This document shows positions 10,921 to 22,900 of a stretch of 64,000 bases of DNA, piece by piece; within the stretch, counting starts at the first letter, position 1; every line of letters begins with the position of its first letter. The translations under genes and the position numbers were made by a program. Source of the stretch: Cadophora sp. MPI-SDFR-AT-0126 (Eukaryota; Ascomycota; Leotiomycetes; Helotiales; Ploettnerulaceae). Under the pieces are notes generated by a model, which saw only the letters and a list, made by a program, of their open reading frames with translations, was not told the origin of the DNA and did no database searches. The stretch covers positions 3,348,001 to 3,412,000 of the forward strand of contig JAGMVK010000003.1 of the NCBI GenBank assembly GCA_020747065.1. The letters run 5' to 3'.

Positions 10921-13900
10921 ATGGAAGTACAGAGGCCGGCCGCCCCTGAAGAGGGCGTGCTTGAGTCCGGTAAACGAGATATGAGAGAGAGTCAGCGTGC
11001 TCTAGAACTCAGAAAGTAAGGATTCTGTGAACAGCGTCCTAGAATTCCAATTGCACGGATCTCAAGCTCTCTATCCAGATGTCTTGCTAATGTTAAATTA
11101 GATTCTTTGCGCCAAATGACTTCACCAGTCCTTCAACAGAACGTGACTTTAACGACACTCTGAACAACGACGGCGCTTTAGATGCTTATGCTGAGACTGT
11201 TGTATGGCGACTAAACGGCGTTCATGCTATGGTCAGGTAGGTTTCTTCGTGCCTCTTTTGAAGGTTTGCTCACAAAGAAATAGCTTGATTGATCGAGGTA
11301 TGTCTCACGTGACTAGAACTCGGCTTGGGTACGGTTTTGATTTTCTACAAGGCACGCAATATTTCCTCGCTGGATGTATACGGTCTTCCGGGGGCGATAA
11401 TCGGGTCATGAATATCGAGGAATGGTTCGGTGAGTGCACATTTGTTCACAATGTCCCCCTTCTTATCCATCGAGATCGCAAGTTTTGAATCTTGAATAAA
11501 GTTTCATTTACTAATCTACAATACGTCTCATTGAAGAGTCTCTAGGTGATGATATGCTCACAGATATCACAGGGTGCTCGATGGTCCCAGTACCTGGAGG
11601 TCTCTGCGAGGTAGGTTTTGGCTACTCGCTTCCCTTGCTCATTTTAACACAGTCTAGAATACTCTAGCACTTGACTTGAAGAAAGAGCAGTACCCGTGCT
11701 TCGTTGTCAATGACCTGTCGAAAGATGAAAGATTCGCTCAGTTGCCTGTTGTGGATGGCACGATGTCATCATATCGATTCTATGCAGGAACCCCAATCAC
11801 TACCAGCTATGGAGTTAATATCGGATCATTCTTTCTCTTTGATGACAAGAATCGGTCGCATGGGCTGTTGCTCCACGAGAAGAAGTGTGGGTAGACTCTG
11901 TTCGAGAATTGATGTGACGAAATGCTAACTAGCGCTAGTTCTGCACCAGCAAGCAGCGAATGTGATGAGACACCTGGAGACCAAAAGAGAGGCTACAGAA
12001 CGTCGTCGGGTGGCTTTGATGAGCCAAGGAATTGCCAGATTCCTGGAAAGAGACTCACACGATTCAAATGTCTCAACTGCATCGCCTACCTCACATCCGG
12101 CACATCCAATATCGGATGACTTGATCCAAATCCCAGAAATGCAGGGTGCACCATTAGGAAACAGGGAATCGAATTCCGAGTCGACAAAATCAGACACTGA
12201 ACCCGAGTCATCTATTCTCGATAAGATTCGACTCACACTGGATCGAGCTGCTGAGATATTGAGGGAATCCTTGGAGTTGACGGCTGGAGGTGTCGTGTTT
12301 CTCGATACTGCCGTTACATTCACTGATTTTGACAACACCGATACATACGCGGACAAAAACACAGAATCAAGTGCCACGGTCCAGAAACTCATCCAATATG
12401 AAGAGCACGTGGAAGCGAATGGCCAGCAAACTCCATCAAAAGGGAACGGGAAGCTTGCAGCGCAGCTATCGAAGCTGCCAATTCGAAGATCAAGCGACAG
12501 ATATAAGATGTTGAAGGTGCTTGCTATGTCAGCATCGGGCAGCGAATCCTGGGATCCAAATCAAGTTCTAGATACCCAAACCCTTCAGTCATTGATAGCT
12601 TCATATCCAAAAGGAAACATCTGGTATATAGATGAAGAGGGTTATTTTTCGTCTTTGGAACAAATCAGCAAATTTGAACCTACCCCGGGTGTCAGTCCTT
12701 CAGAGAGAAGACAATCGGTTGATATCACAAAGCAACGTGCTGAAGCTAACATGCTATCACGGGTCTTCCGAAAAGCTCGACAGATCATATTCCTCCCTTT
12801 ATGGGATGCTGCTGGCAGTGAGCAGTCTCAAAAAGCTTCGATTTTCGGAACTGACATGAAGTAGATCGATGGTATTCCGGGTGCTTCGTTTGGAGTCAGA
12901 CAACTGTGCCAGTCTTCACAGTAGATTCCGAGATCGCCTACCTTTCTGCCTTCACCAGTTCGTTAATGGCTGAAATCAGCCGATTGGATGCAATTACTTC
13001 TAACAAAATGAAGTCAGACTTCATCAGCAGTATATCTCGTGAGTGGAATAGCCGAAAATGAAGCATATAATTGATTATCTTAGATGAGTTTCGAAGTCCT
13101 CTCCATGGTATCTTGGCGAGTGCGGAATTTCTTCGAGAGTCAGAGCCGACTGGTACCCAACTTGAACTTATTTCAACAATACAGAATTGTGGCGGGACTC
13201 TTTTGGTATGCATGCATTCCAAAGGCTACAGCCATGCTCTAACGACTCTAGGATACAATCAACCATGTTCTTGATTATAGCAAGATCAACTCATTTGAGA
13301 TATCCGGAAGCCGACAAGGTAGCAACGATCTCATCAGGCACCACCTAAAAATGCTGACCTCCGTCCTAGGCACTATATCAAACGAGCTATATCAAATAAC
13401 AAACTTAGCACTTCTATGTGAAGACATTGTCAACGGCATGATCGCTGCGAATGAATACCGTGGCACTGGTGACCCGTGGCTGCCAGGCTCAAATGGTACC
13501 ACTTCCGATTTAGGGCTACCAGCAAACGCGGATCGGCAAAAGAAATTAGAGATTGTTCTCGATATAGAACACAGGGATTGGGAGTACAACGTGCAGCCAG
13601 GTATGTCTGGCGATGATTTTCCCCAGGTTCTGAACCAGCTGACAGTCAAGGGGCACTACGGAGAGTGGTGATGAATGTATTTGGCAATGCCCAAAAATAC
13701 ACTGATGCGGGGCATATATTAGTGCAACTTCGAATGCTCAAAGTACCCAACTCAAAAGCCGAGACAGCGTGCCTGCGTATTCGAGATTCGGGCCGTGGGA
13801 TGTCGTCGGAGTATATGGAAAGAAAGCTTTACCATCCATTCGCCCAAGAGGATACCTTCGCACCCGGTGTCGGGCTAGGTCTTTCTATCGTGTAAGTCCA

Positions 13901-15347
13901 CTGTCGTGTGGAGAGCTGCAGGAGACTAATATTGATTAGCTGGAGCATTGTCAACCAACTTGGTGGCAAGATTTCGATCCGCAGCGAACTCGGCACGGGA
14001 ACTGATGTTGAAATTACATTGCCAGTTGAGAAAGCAGAAGAACATATTACCCACTCCCGGCACAGCGATATATTGAAAGTTTCGCAGCAGGCAGAAGAGT
14101 GTATCACGACGATCCGTAATCGAAGTGCTGGCAAATCAGTCTCCTTTGCTCGAACGAAGTCCGCAACATTCTCTCAAGATGCCACATGGGGCTGCATTAA
14201 GAATTACTGCTCGGAGTGGTTTGGCTTCCAAGTCAAGTCCTCTGGGGCATCAATATTGATCACTGACTCGGACGAAGATCTGGATTCATTAGCCAGCGAT
14301 CGCGTGCTCGTCGTCCATGGTCAAATGCGCAGCCCGACCAAGCACGTCGGGAGAAAGCGAACCCATGCAATAGAAACTATATGCCAACCTATCGGGCCTT
14401 TCAGACTCGCTCGATCTTTGTTGAATCTAATGGACAAGGATTTATGGGAACGAGAGAGCAGATGGGAGACTGATCGATATGATAGCTCGACTCAAACGCC
14501 ATTAGCATCTCCGGAGGACAGGGCGTTCCTGAATGGTATCATCGAAAATGACTATGGATTCGACGCTTTGGCCATGAGTGCGGCCCATCCATCAGAGGCG
14601 AAAGCTTCCGAGGTTAGTCTCGAAGGGTCGGGTGCAGAGCATACTGCTCAGGAATATATCGGCATAGGCTCTACGTCCAAGATGACTTTAAAACCCCCAC
14701 CTGCCCGCAATCCTCTACCAACGAAGACAACGTCTTCTCCGAGCACTATTACACTCAAGCTCCCATTGCACACAAAAGTAGCTCCAGCTTCCTCTCCGAC
14801 AACTTCTTTGCATATCCTCGCCGTCGATGATAATGATCTTAACCTTCAACTCATACAACGCTACCTCTCCAAGCGCAAATCAGACACCATAATCACAGCA
14901 CGGAACGGCATCGAAGCAGTAGAAGCCGTCCGCACAGCCGGCAGCGAGAAGAGGTTCGATGTGATCTTCATGGATATCTCGATGCCCCAAATGAACGGAT
15001 TCGAAGCTACTCGGCTCATACGTGCTTATGAGCGAAGCCAAGCCCCTACCTCCGCTGCTGATTTTGTCAATCAAGAATTGACCTGTCGTGACGACGACCA
15101 TGCATTAGCCACCAATGGAAACGCGAGTTCAGGTAATGATGTGGACGAGGAGGGTAGCAATGGAATAGGGCGATCGACGAGACAAAGTGCTTATATCGTT
15201 GCATTGACGGGATTGGCGAGTCGCAGGGACAGAGACGAGGCTGATGGAAGTGGCTTTGACGATTTTCTCACGAAGCCAATTTCATTTGGGAAGATTGGGG
15301 ACTTGTTGGTGAAGTTGAGTGAAGAAAAGGCGAGGGCTGAGACGTAA
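10921..15347 (+). CDS. GAF-domain hybrid histidine kinase with receiver domain
   Basis: Thirteen exons: 10921-11015, 11102-11236, 11284-11297, 11352-11429, 11537-11610, 11658-11886, 11939-12817, 12865-13038, 13084-13205, 13252-13318, 13370-13600, 13651-13891, 13940-15347; 1248 residues. The N-terminus has a GAF-like sensor (about 30-205; NDGALDAYAE, GGLCENT, YPCFVVNDLSKD, YAGTPI). The H-box HEFRSPLHGIL gives phosphoacceptor His560. The ATPase domain has an N-box (VMNVFGNAQKY), G1 (RDSGRGMS), F (FAQED) and G2 (GVGLGLSI). The C-terminal receiver (about 1071-1245) has VDDND, phosphoacceptor Asp1125 in FMDISMPQMNG, Thr in ALTGL and Lys in TKP. All residues for a His-to-Asp relay are present, so it should phosphorylate an Ypd1-type carrier. 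No membrane segment, so it is probably cytosolic. The ligand is unknown. Confidence 0.93.
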
Positions 15348-15668
15348 ATTATCTAGTGCAAAAAGCGTGGTTGTTGGAAAGTTAGATGCACTTACTATAC
15401 TGTATAGGATGTATAGGTGAGCATCTAGGTGGCTCTCACAGCTGGATATGCAAGATAGTCCCGAGCTTCAAAGGAGAGGCTATTTTGTACGATTTTAGTG
15501 AAAGCAAAATAGCCTTGGGCAGACTCTGGCACATAAGCAATCTTGCCACGTCTGAATTTGAGACAAAGAACAGCAGGCTGGGGCAATTTGTCTTCTCTGA
15601 TGAGTTTGATACGAACATAAGAGCTTTTCTACTAATGCCAAGGGTGGTTGGTGAAACAGGGACCAGCA
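15348..15668. terminator. convergent 3' region between kinase and GH25 genes
   Basis: Both flanking genes end here, only 321 bases apart, so their 3' UTRs and polyadenylation sites must lie close together or overlap. No gene is seen inside. Confidence 0.4.
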
Positions 15669-16978
15669 CTACAAAAACGAATCGAAATCCACACCTCCAG
15701 TCCATCCACAGTCTGTGGTATCTGGATGGAGGTCAGCCAAAGGCAATATTATTTTCAGGTGACTTACCAAGATTAAACTGCTTTGCAACAGCTGAGGTCC
15801 AGCCTCCCATGAAAGTCGTGACAGTGTCTACACCTGGGATGAGATCCTGTTGAACAGCCCAGAGCGGAAGCTGAGACCCAATATCCGTCGACCTCGAGGC
15901 GAACATGTCATCCCATTGATTTCTACTTTGTCAGATTTACTCCTCTCCATTCAATGCTCACGAAGGAAATCGCTCACCCATTTGCATAAATCCCCCATGG
16001 TCGTCCGCTGCTCTCCAGAGCAGCAACCCATTGTTTGGCCAATGCCTCGTTTGCAGCTTTCCCAATGTTCCACGCGTTACACTCGCCACCAGGTGTGGGT
16101 TCGAGATCAAACCAGTATCGACTGATGTTCATCCCGTTGCTATCTACCGTCGCAAAGAGCTCTGCAATCTGGGTTGCCGGAGGTTTGCAAGCAACGCCAG
16201 TATCTTGAGTGCCGGTGCAGGGGAACAGATAAGTATCGATTCGCGGAATACCAGCTGCTTTTGCAGCATTGTAATTCGCAACGAAATTTCGATTAACCAG
16301 TCCACCCTACGTTGTGTTAACGTTCATCATCTTTTCTATTCAGTAGTCCATTGAATCTTACAACAGAGCATCCCTGTATATACCCTTGAATGACAACAAC
16401 CTGCCATTTCGTCGCCGCACAACCCCAAAAAGAAGAAGGTGCCAAATCCGAGATATCGATCCCAGGAACTCCAGCTCCCGGCCCTGGAGTCGCTCCACTC
16501 ACACAACATCGGACATCACTCGGTCCCGGGCAAGCGCCAGAGATATACTTGCCTTCACAAGTGCTACCAATCCACTGGCAGACACCGTCGCCGCTGTCAG
16601 TTGAGCACGTTGCTACGCAGCATTGGATGTCGTCCACGCCTGGGCAGTGACCTTCGCCTGAGTAGATACCTCCTGTGCAGGGGCTTGAGGTGCTCTGGCA
16701 GAATCCGGGACTTCCTGCTGCGGAGCAGGTGCGGACGCAGCATTGGATGTCGTTGCCTCCGGGACAGAGACCGGCGACGTTTGTTCCTGCGCAGGATGAT
16801 GTTGAGATGCAAGTCCCATTGCCGCTCTGCTTGGTTTCAGTCAGTACTCGAAAAATGACGGTAGGGAGAAGCATACCCGATATTGACAGCCCGTCACACG
16901 TGGTTGAAGAAATGATGCTTTGCTTGATACCAGGCCAGCTATTAGAAAGGACAAAGTGACGATATTTAGATGATACAT
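15669..16978 (-). CDS. secreted GH25 lysozyme-like muramidase with three Cys-rich repeats
   Basis: Five exons: 16978-16877, 16829-16362, 16306-15978, 15922-15768, 15721-15669; 368 residues. It begins with a signal peptide (MYHLNIVTLSFLIAGLVSS). Residues about 38-130 hold three cysteine-rich repeats, each running C...C.G...G.CPG..D[IV][QR]CC. Then comes a GH25 barrel: GIDISDLAPSSFW (first catalytic Asp region), YWFDLEP (catalytic Asp-x-Glu), PWGIYANGNQWDDMF and a C-terminal end with LPLWAVQQD. GH25 enzymes cleave the beta-1,4 bond between N-acetylmuramic acid and N-acetylglucosamine in bacterial peptidoglycan. A secreted fungal copy suggests defence against, or digestion of, bacteria; this is inference. 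The repeats may bind cell-wall polymer. All exon phases agree. Confidence 0.88.
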
Positions 16979-19900
16979 ATTTGGAAAAAGCTGTGGTCGA
17001 GCTTGGGAAATTCTATCCTGATCTCATCTTCTTCGAGCTTCGTATACCACTGTTCCTCATGCATCACCTCTTCTAGCAGCTGTAAAATATCAGAGATCAA
17101 CTTCACATCTTAAAAGTAAGCTTTCCTCCGTATCATTCTTGCAGCTCCGAGATCGACTTCTATTTTTGAAATCCACTCCCGCGAGGACAAGGTCTCATAT
17201 CGTCGGAACTTCATAATTCAACCAATAGTCAGGCATCTGTTGATCACTGACAAGGAATCAACGGCACCCTGCAAGTCAACTTTCAGCTCGCTTCTAGGAA
17301 GTTGTACCCCTGAAAGCCCTGGAGATGGGGCTGCACTGCGGGGAAAATGTTACCCCGCGATTGCCTTGGCAGCAGAATACCATCTAGCACAACGGCCCTT
17401 CTTTCCAATATTCTATTTCGAATTCCGGGAACATATCTGAAAACACAATGGAGGAACATCTCCGAAATATTGAATCGTGGTGAAATGCAGGTTGATCCTT
17501 CATCCGATAATTCATGTGGTGTAACCCCCAGCATCTGATCAATCCTTCGACAGCAGCGTTATCTTGTTTAATTTAACCACCGGGTCATATATTTTGCCGC
17601 TGATTGAAGCAGATCTTTGCGATGATTTTATATGAAATTTCGGCCTTTTAGCATGCTAAGAAATGTATTCGGCGCAGTGTTCATTGTCGCTGTGCCTATG
17701 GTGCAATGGGGTATTACTTATTTACGTTTTTCCCTATCCTTTCTGTGATGACAACAGCTTCATCGATTCAGCTCGGAGCTGCAGATTACTCCCTATAGTT
17801 TCCATCTATTCCTAGCTTTTCGGGAATTGTCTGTATAATCGATGCAAATCCTTCGAAATCTCCTTTGAATTCTTGATGTCCCGTTTGTGAATCTTAGTTT
17901 TCGATTTAGGGAGTTGCTGATACCTTCCGCCTCGTGTCTTTCAAGAATATCTTCTTTTCTCTCCCTCAGCTGATGCACATCAAGAGCTACGGCTTTCACA
18001 AAGTCTCGATGGGCGATAGATCTGTTTCTCGGTCTTCCAAGTGCATTGGGTGTTGGGACAGAACTTCATGGAAGTTGGGTTTTGGAGGCGCAAAAGGCAC
18101 AGTTGCAGAGTATTTGAGTGGTTCTGACAGCGGATTTTTGGACAGCATGACCCAAACAAACTCCGAAGGGTGCACTTCAAGTCCGAAAGGCTCATTTCAA
18201 GTGACCAGGGCACCAGGCGACTTGGATTTTTGGCCCAGGAAGATGGACGAGATCATGAGGAATTGAATGGTGCCTCAAGGGATCGGGCATTTATTTCTTT
18301 CAGCCAAGTAATAGATGAAGCTCCGCGGATCGCAATAGAGCACATGAGAGGACGTTTAAAATTCCCAGAACGTTCTTTTGTCGCGGAGTATCGCTCGCAA
18401 AATACAAGAAATTATCCTTCGTTCCTCTGTTTTCAATCAATTTCAGACCCTGTCCCCCTTTCTTTCAAGCTCGAAGCGGAAATCGGAATTGGTATCATGG
18501 AAAGAACGGGAGAGCCTTGAATAGATTCAGATCAGACACACCGCGAGGTGATTTAAGAATGTCATTCTGTGTAATCCCAGGCCGAATTGGCATGTTCCTT
18601 GATGTCAACATCTCCTTGTTTACCTCGCTTAATAGGGGACTGGTCTGAAGCTGGATTGCTTTGCCACGCTATCGTCTGCTCATTGAGGTGGCTTGAGAAG
18701 AGTCTTTTAAGTCAATAAAACTAGAAGAGTGAAATCATCGGGAGCTAAATGATGTTCATGGCATGGTAGACGAGAAAAGAAACCAACTGAAGCTTAATAG
18801 CGGTTCAAACCATGACAAAACTCCAAATATTGACAACATCCCGTTCCAAGTCCTACCTTCGAAGTCCCTGCAATTGAATAACAATCACTAGGGTATACTA
18901 CCATGTGCTTTAAGAAATCACTTAGTTCCATTCTCGTGTCAAACTTTGCAGGCTAGAGAGGAATCCCATTCTTCTGCAGTCTTTGAAGCCACTGTAGTGA
19001 GAACGACGATTTCCACCGAGCTACGCATATTTATAGAGAGGCCAAAGGTGTAATTTATTTACTGAGAATCATCTCAGAGATTAGAAAAATAGAAAATAGT
19101 TTTTCCTAGGCTTCATGATGTTATTCACCTACTTTGAACGAACTGTGAATCGGTATCCTAACCTTTCTCTAAAACTCATACCTCGTATCCTCGCAAGCTT
19201 TCAAAATACCGTGAATCAAAATCAATAGAGACCATCAATCCCGAGTAAAGAAGTATATAAACACTCTCAATACCCTCCATACAGAAAGTAAGATCACCAG
19301 TCAACTGTGAAGTCCTACCCCGAAGCAGCACCGTGGTTGTATCAATCAACGAACGCATACGTCTCTTCAAGCTCTGGCAGTACTTCTCCCTACAGTAGAT
19401 CACTCCCAGGATGCAAATTACAGGCGGATAACATGGGAGTTGTATCTTCCTAGATTTCGAAGCAACAATTGCATGTTGTCAATTCTCGCTGCGCTGCCAA
19501 TTGTCAACACTCACCACTTTCACCGAGACGAACAAAAAGCTAGAGGATATCTGTACAGACGAAACACAGATCTCAATACATTGCACCACATATAGTGAGA
19601 AATCCAAACATGGAGGTAAGCATAAGAGAGAGATTCGTGGAGTGTTGGACCGGTCTTCTATCGCCTCATTTGGTTTGTTTGCAAGTGCAAACTTGCAAGT
19701 TATAGATGTGTTTGGGTCGAGAAACTAGCTGCTTTAGAGAGTGGAGATTAGAATAACAGGAGTGAATATAGTTGAGGACTGGTAGGTGACGTGTATGCTT
19801 GAAGTGAGGGAGAGAATGGACTGAGTTGTGATGCACGTGACGACAGCACGAATATCTGAGATTTGAAGTCAGAGCAGAATCGATTACATCCACGAAATCA

Positions 19901-22900
19901 GAGCTAGGCTATGCAGTTCAAGTATATCTAGTACTACCACATCACAATGAATCCCATCTTCCATCAATTCTCGTCCCAAAAACCAAGAAAAAGCATCATG
20001 TGCTCCTCAAATTATACAGACCTACGAGGGTACTCGCCAACCATGCACAAATTCCACAAGTACCCTTTCCCCCACGTCCCTCTAAACTATGCAATCTAGA
20101 TGCATCGTCTACGACATGCAACAAGATCTCTCTTCCATATTCCCTCTTTCTATACCTACCTGACTCCACAACCAACAAGCAAAGGGCATCCCTCGCTTCG
20201 CTTCACATCTCCCAAACATAGTCCACTTACCTCCCCTAATGGTTAGTTCTTATGAACGACAAACGAACGAACGAACGGCGAACGACGACAGCTGGTTTCA
20301 GATATCGGTTGATTCAGATACCGGCCGGAGCGATCATCAGGAAAGGGTTTAGCTTAGTAAGATTTTACTGCCTCCTTGTATATGTTACGCTTAAACGGGA
20401 ACGACAAAGATGGAAATGGCTTTGTCCTTCCTATTCTAAGAGGGGGATCTTGGGTCTGGGTTGTGGCTTTGATAGATGAGGCGTAGAACTAAGTAAGTGC
20501 CGTGCTGGTGTTCAGTTTCACACTCTGGACCCTTGCTTTCCCAAACTTCCAGACTAGAAAGAGAGAGACGGGGAAGGCAACCAAAGAAACCGGGATTCCA
20601 ACCACCAAAGCGCAAGGGAAGCAGAGACCGAGTGCCTGAACAGAACATCCAAGCAGCCATGAACATCCCGACATCTATGTTCGCTCATCTCTGCCCTACC
20701 AGAGGCCAAAGCAGAGTCAAGAGCAGAGGGTAAACCAAGGCATAACACTGTCTCGACCAGGAAAAAGCGATAAAATAAAGGGCAGGAGAGGAAAAGGGCA
20801 AGAAGAGCCGACAATTCACTCACAAGAAAGGGTGAACCCATGAGCACATCACGCGTGTTGGCCTTTGATGAGCAGATCGGCAAGCTCGCCAGGCTCGCAA
20901 AGACATGGAAAATCCTGAATTGCATGGTTCGGCGAATGAAGGCAAAGAAGGCGGGAGCGGAGAGCATAGTTTTACGTTGTGGTGTGTTGTTCAGGGATGA
21001 TGCGAGAAACAGGATGGCGAAAGCATGGAGTGGAGGATGGAAATAGAAAGATCGCTGGTGGGAAGGAGAAAGGTGATCCAGAGATCGAAGATTGTGAAAC
21101 GGTGATCGATTGTTTGAGGTTTATCGGACTTTGACTTACTAAAGTCCACGATTTCCTTGAACTTACTTACAAAGACTACCCTAGCTTGACCTTTTGCCAT
21201 TGCATTCTACATCTCCTAATTGGATAAGGCAGTCGGCGTAAACGGAGATGAGAAACTCAATTTTTTCGTCAGGTACGGTACAGAGGGAGGAAGATCCAGT
21301 ACACTAGTATCTGGCATAGAAGTGCAAAAAGTAAAGCGAGACTACTGGGATTCTAGAAAGCTAGAACGTGGTGGTCTGGTTTCAGGATATGCAGAACATA
21401 CCGTGACCCCCCTTTTCGCTTCGGTGCGCTTGGTACGGTATCCTCGCTTACCCTTTTGTTGTCTGCCAGGTCTGGTATCTGCATCCTAGCAAGTGGCAGG
21501 CGAGTGATGGCGGTTGAGAGCTCCTTAGTTCGGGCGCCGACCTGATCTGTACTTGATTCATGCTCTAGAAACGGAACTTGTCGATCTGCCCTTTCCGCTT
21601 CTGAAAGATATGCCGTTGCCTTTGCCTGGATGAAGGAGTTAGTGTGGTTGGTTTGGGGAGGTGGACAGGGGGTACTGGGCTGGAATGGGATGGTTAGACT
21701 GTGTGCTTGGACGTGGCGAGTGCGTGCACTCATGGAAAGCGTCGTCTTGATCGGTGTGATGATGTGAAAACGGGCGACGTGATGACTGAGAAAGAGACGG
21801 ACTGAAAATCCAAGTGTCATGTTTCAGCCTGTGCGGTGTGGGTCTGTGGACAGATGAGGGGCGTGACCATGGCGACGGAGGGAGGGGTTGATGCTTGAAC
21901 TCTCTTTGAACGAACGTCTTGATTTCACCTCATTGTCGTCAGGAACGGCGGTGAGAGTTCTTTCGGAGTCAGACACTCACGGCAAGTGATGAGAATTGAT
22001 CACGGCGCCAAGTCAGCCTCTGTCAGACCAAAGACGTTGAAGGTTCCCGCTGCAGTGGACAAGAACGGGTCTGGAAATAGAACATACGTTTGAGATGCTG
22101 TACTTGTTGAAGAAAGATAGAAACAGCCAGCGGATGTGATGACCCTAGCGTTTAGACAATTTCCTTTCGTGCTGTCTGTCTGCATGTCTCTTTCTTGTTC
22201 AAGCCTGCAAGTCAAGTTGTCAGTCAGTCAATCAGCAATTCTTCAATCCAGTCCGGTAGCGGACAAAGTCTGAAGGATTCGACCAAATCTAGAATTAGAG
22301 CCAGCGGCACGCCCATATGGGTCACGTCACGCTTCCCTTCTACTTCATCCTTCTTGTCCTCTCACCGTAAACTCTCCACCTATCAAGTGCTCGTACCGCA
22401 GGAATTAAGCTTGGTCGCATGCCTTCTGGTCTGTTCGGAGGTCGCCTTCTTTACGACCTACAGCACGGTAGAGTGCAGTCCGTTTCTGAGATTACCCTAA
22501 CCGTATGCCAGATGCGCTGCAGGTCAAGTCGCCGGCTGCATGTCCAGCGGGTGTTTGAAGCTATTTTAGGAGTTGGTTGCTCGAGCGGTTGACTTGCAGC
22601 TTCTGGCGCGGACGAATGAGAGGTGGGGATGGGTGATGTTTCAGCTGAGAGGTCGGTCGGGGGTGCGGAAGCGAGATTTCTGATGCGTTGATGTGAGCCT
22701 ATCGTTTGCTGGTGGTACGGAAATACCCTCTTTTTTGAGCTGGGCTGGGGATAGATGGGGTTTGAAACTTTGAGGGTGGTTGGGAGTGGATGTTTCTTGG
22801 ATTTGGAGGAGAGGAGAGGATTGGTGTTGCTGATTGATGGTGGATATGAAGGTCAGTATTGTAAGTGGGAGGATGAGCTTGCTGACTTCGGCAGTAAGAG

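Noticed and set aside
20554..20967. 137-codon minus-strand hydrophobic frame
   Set aside because: Hydrophobic by composition but no consistent start, neighbour exon or family; overlapped by another hydrophobic frame.
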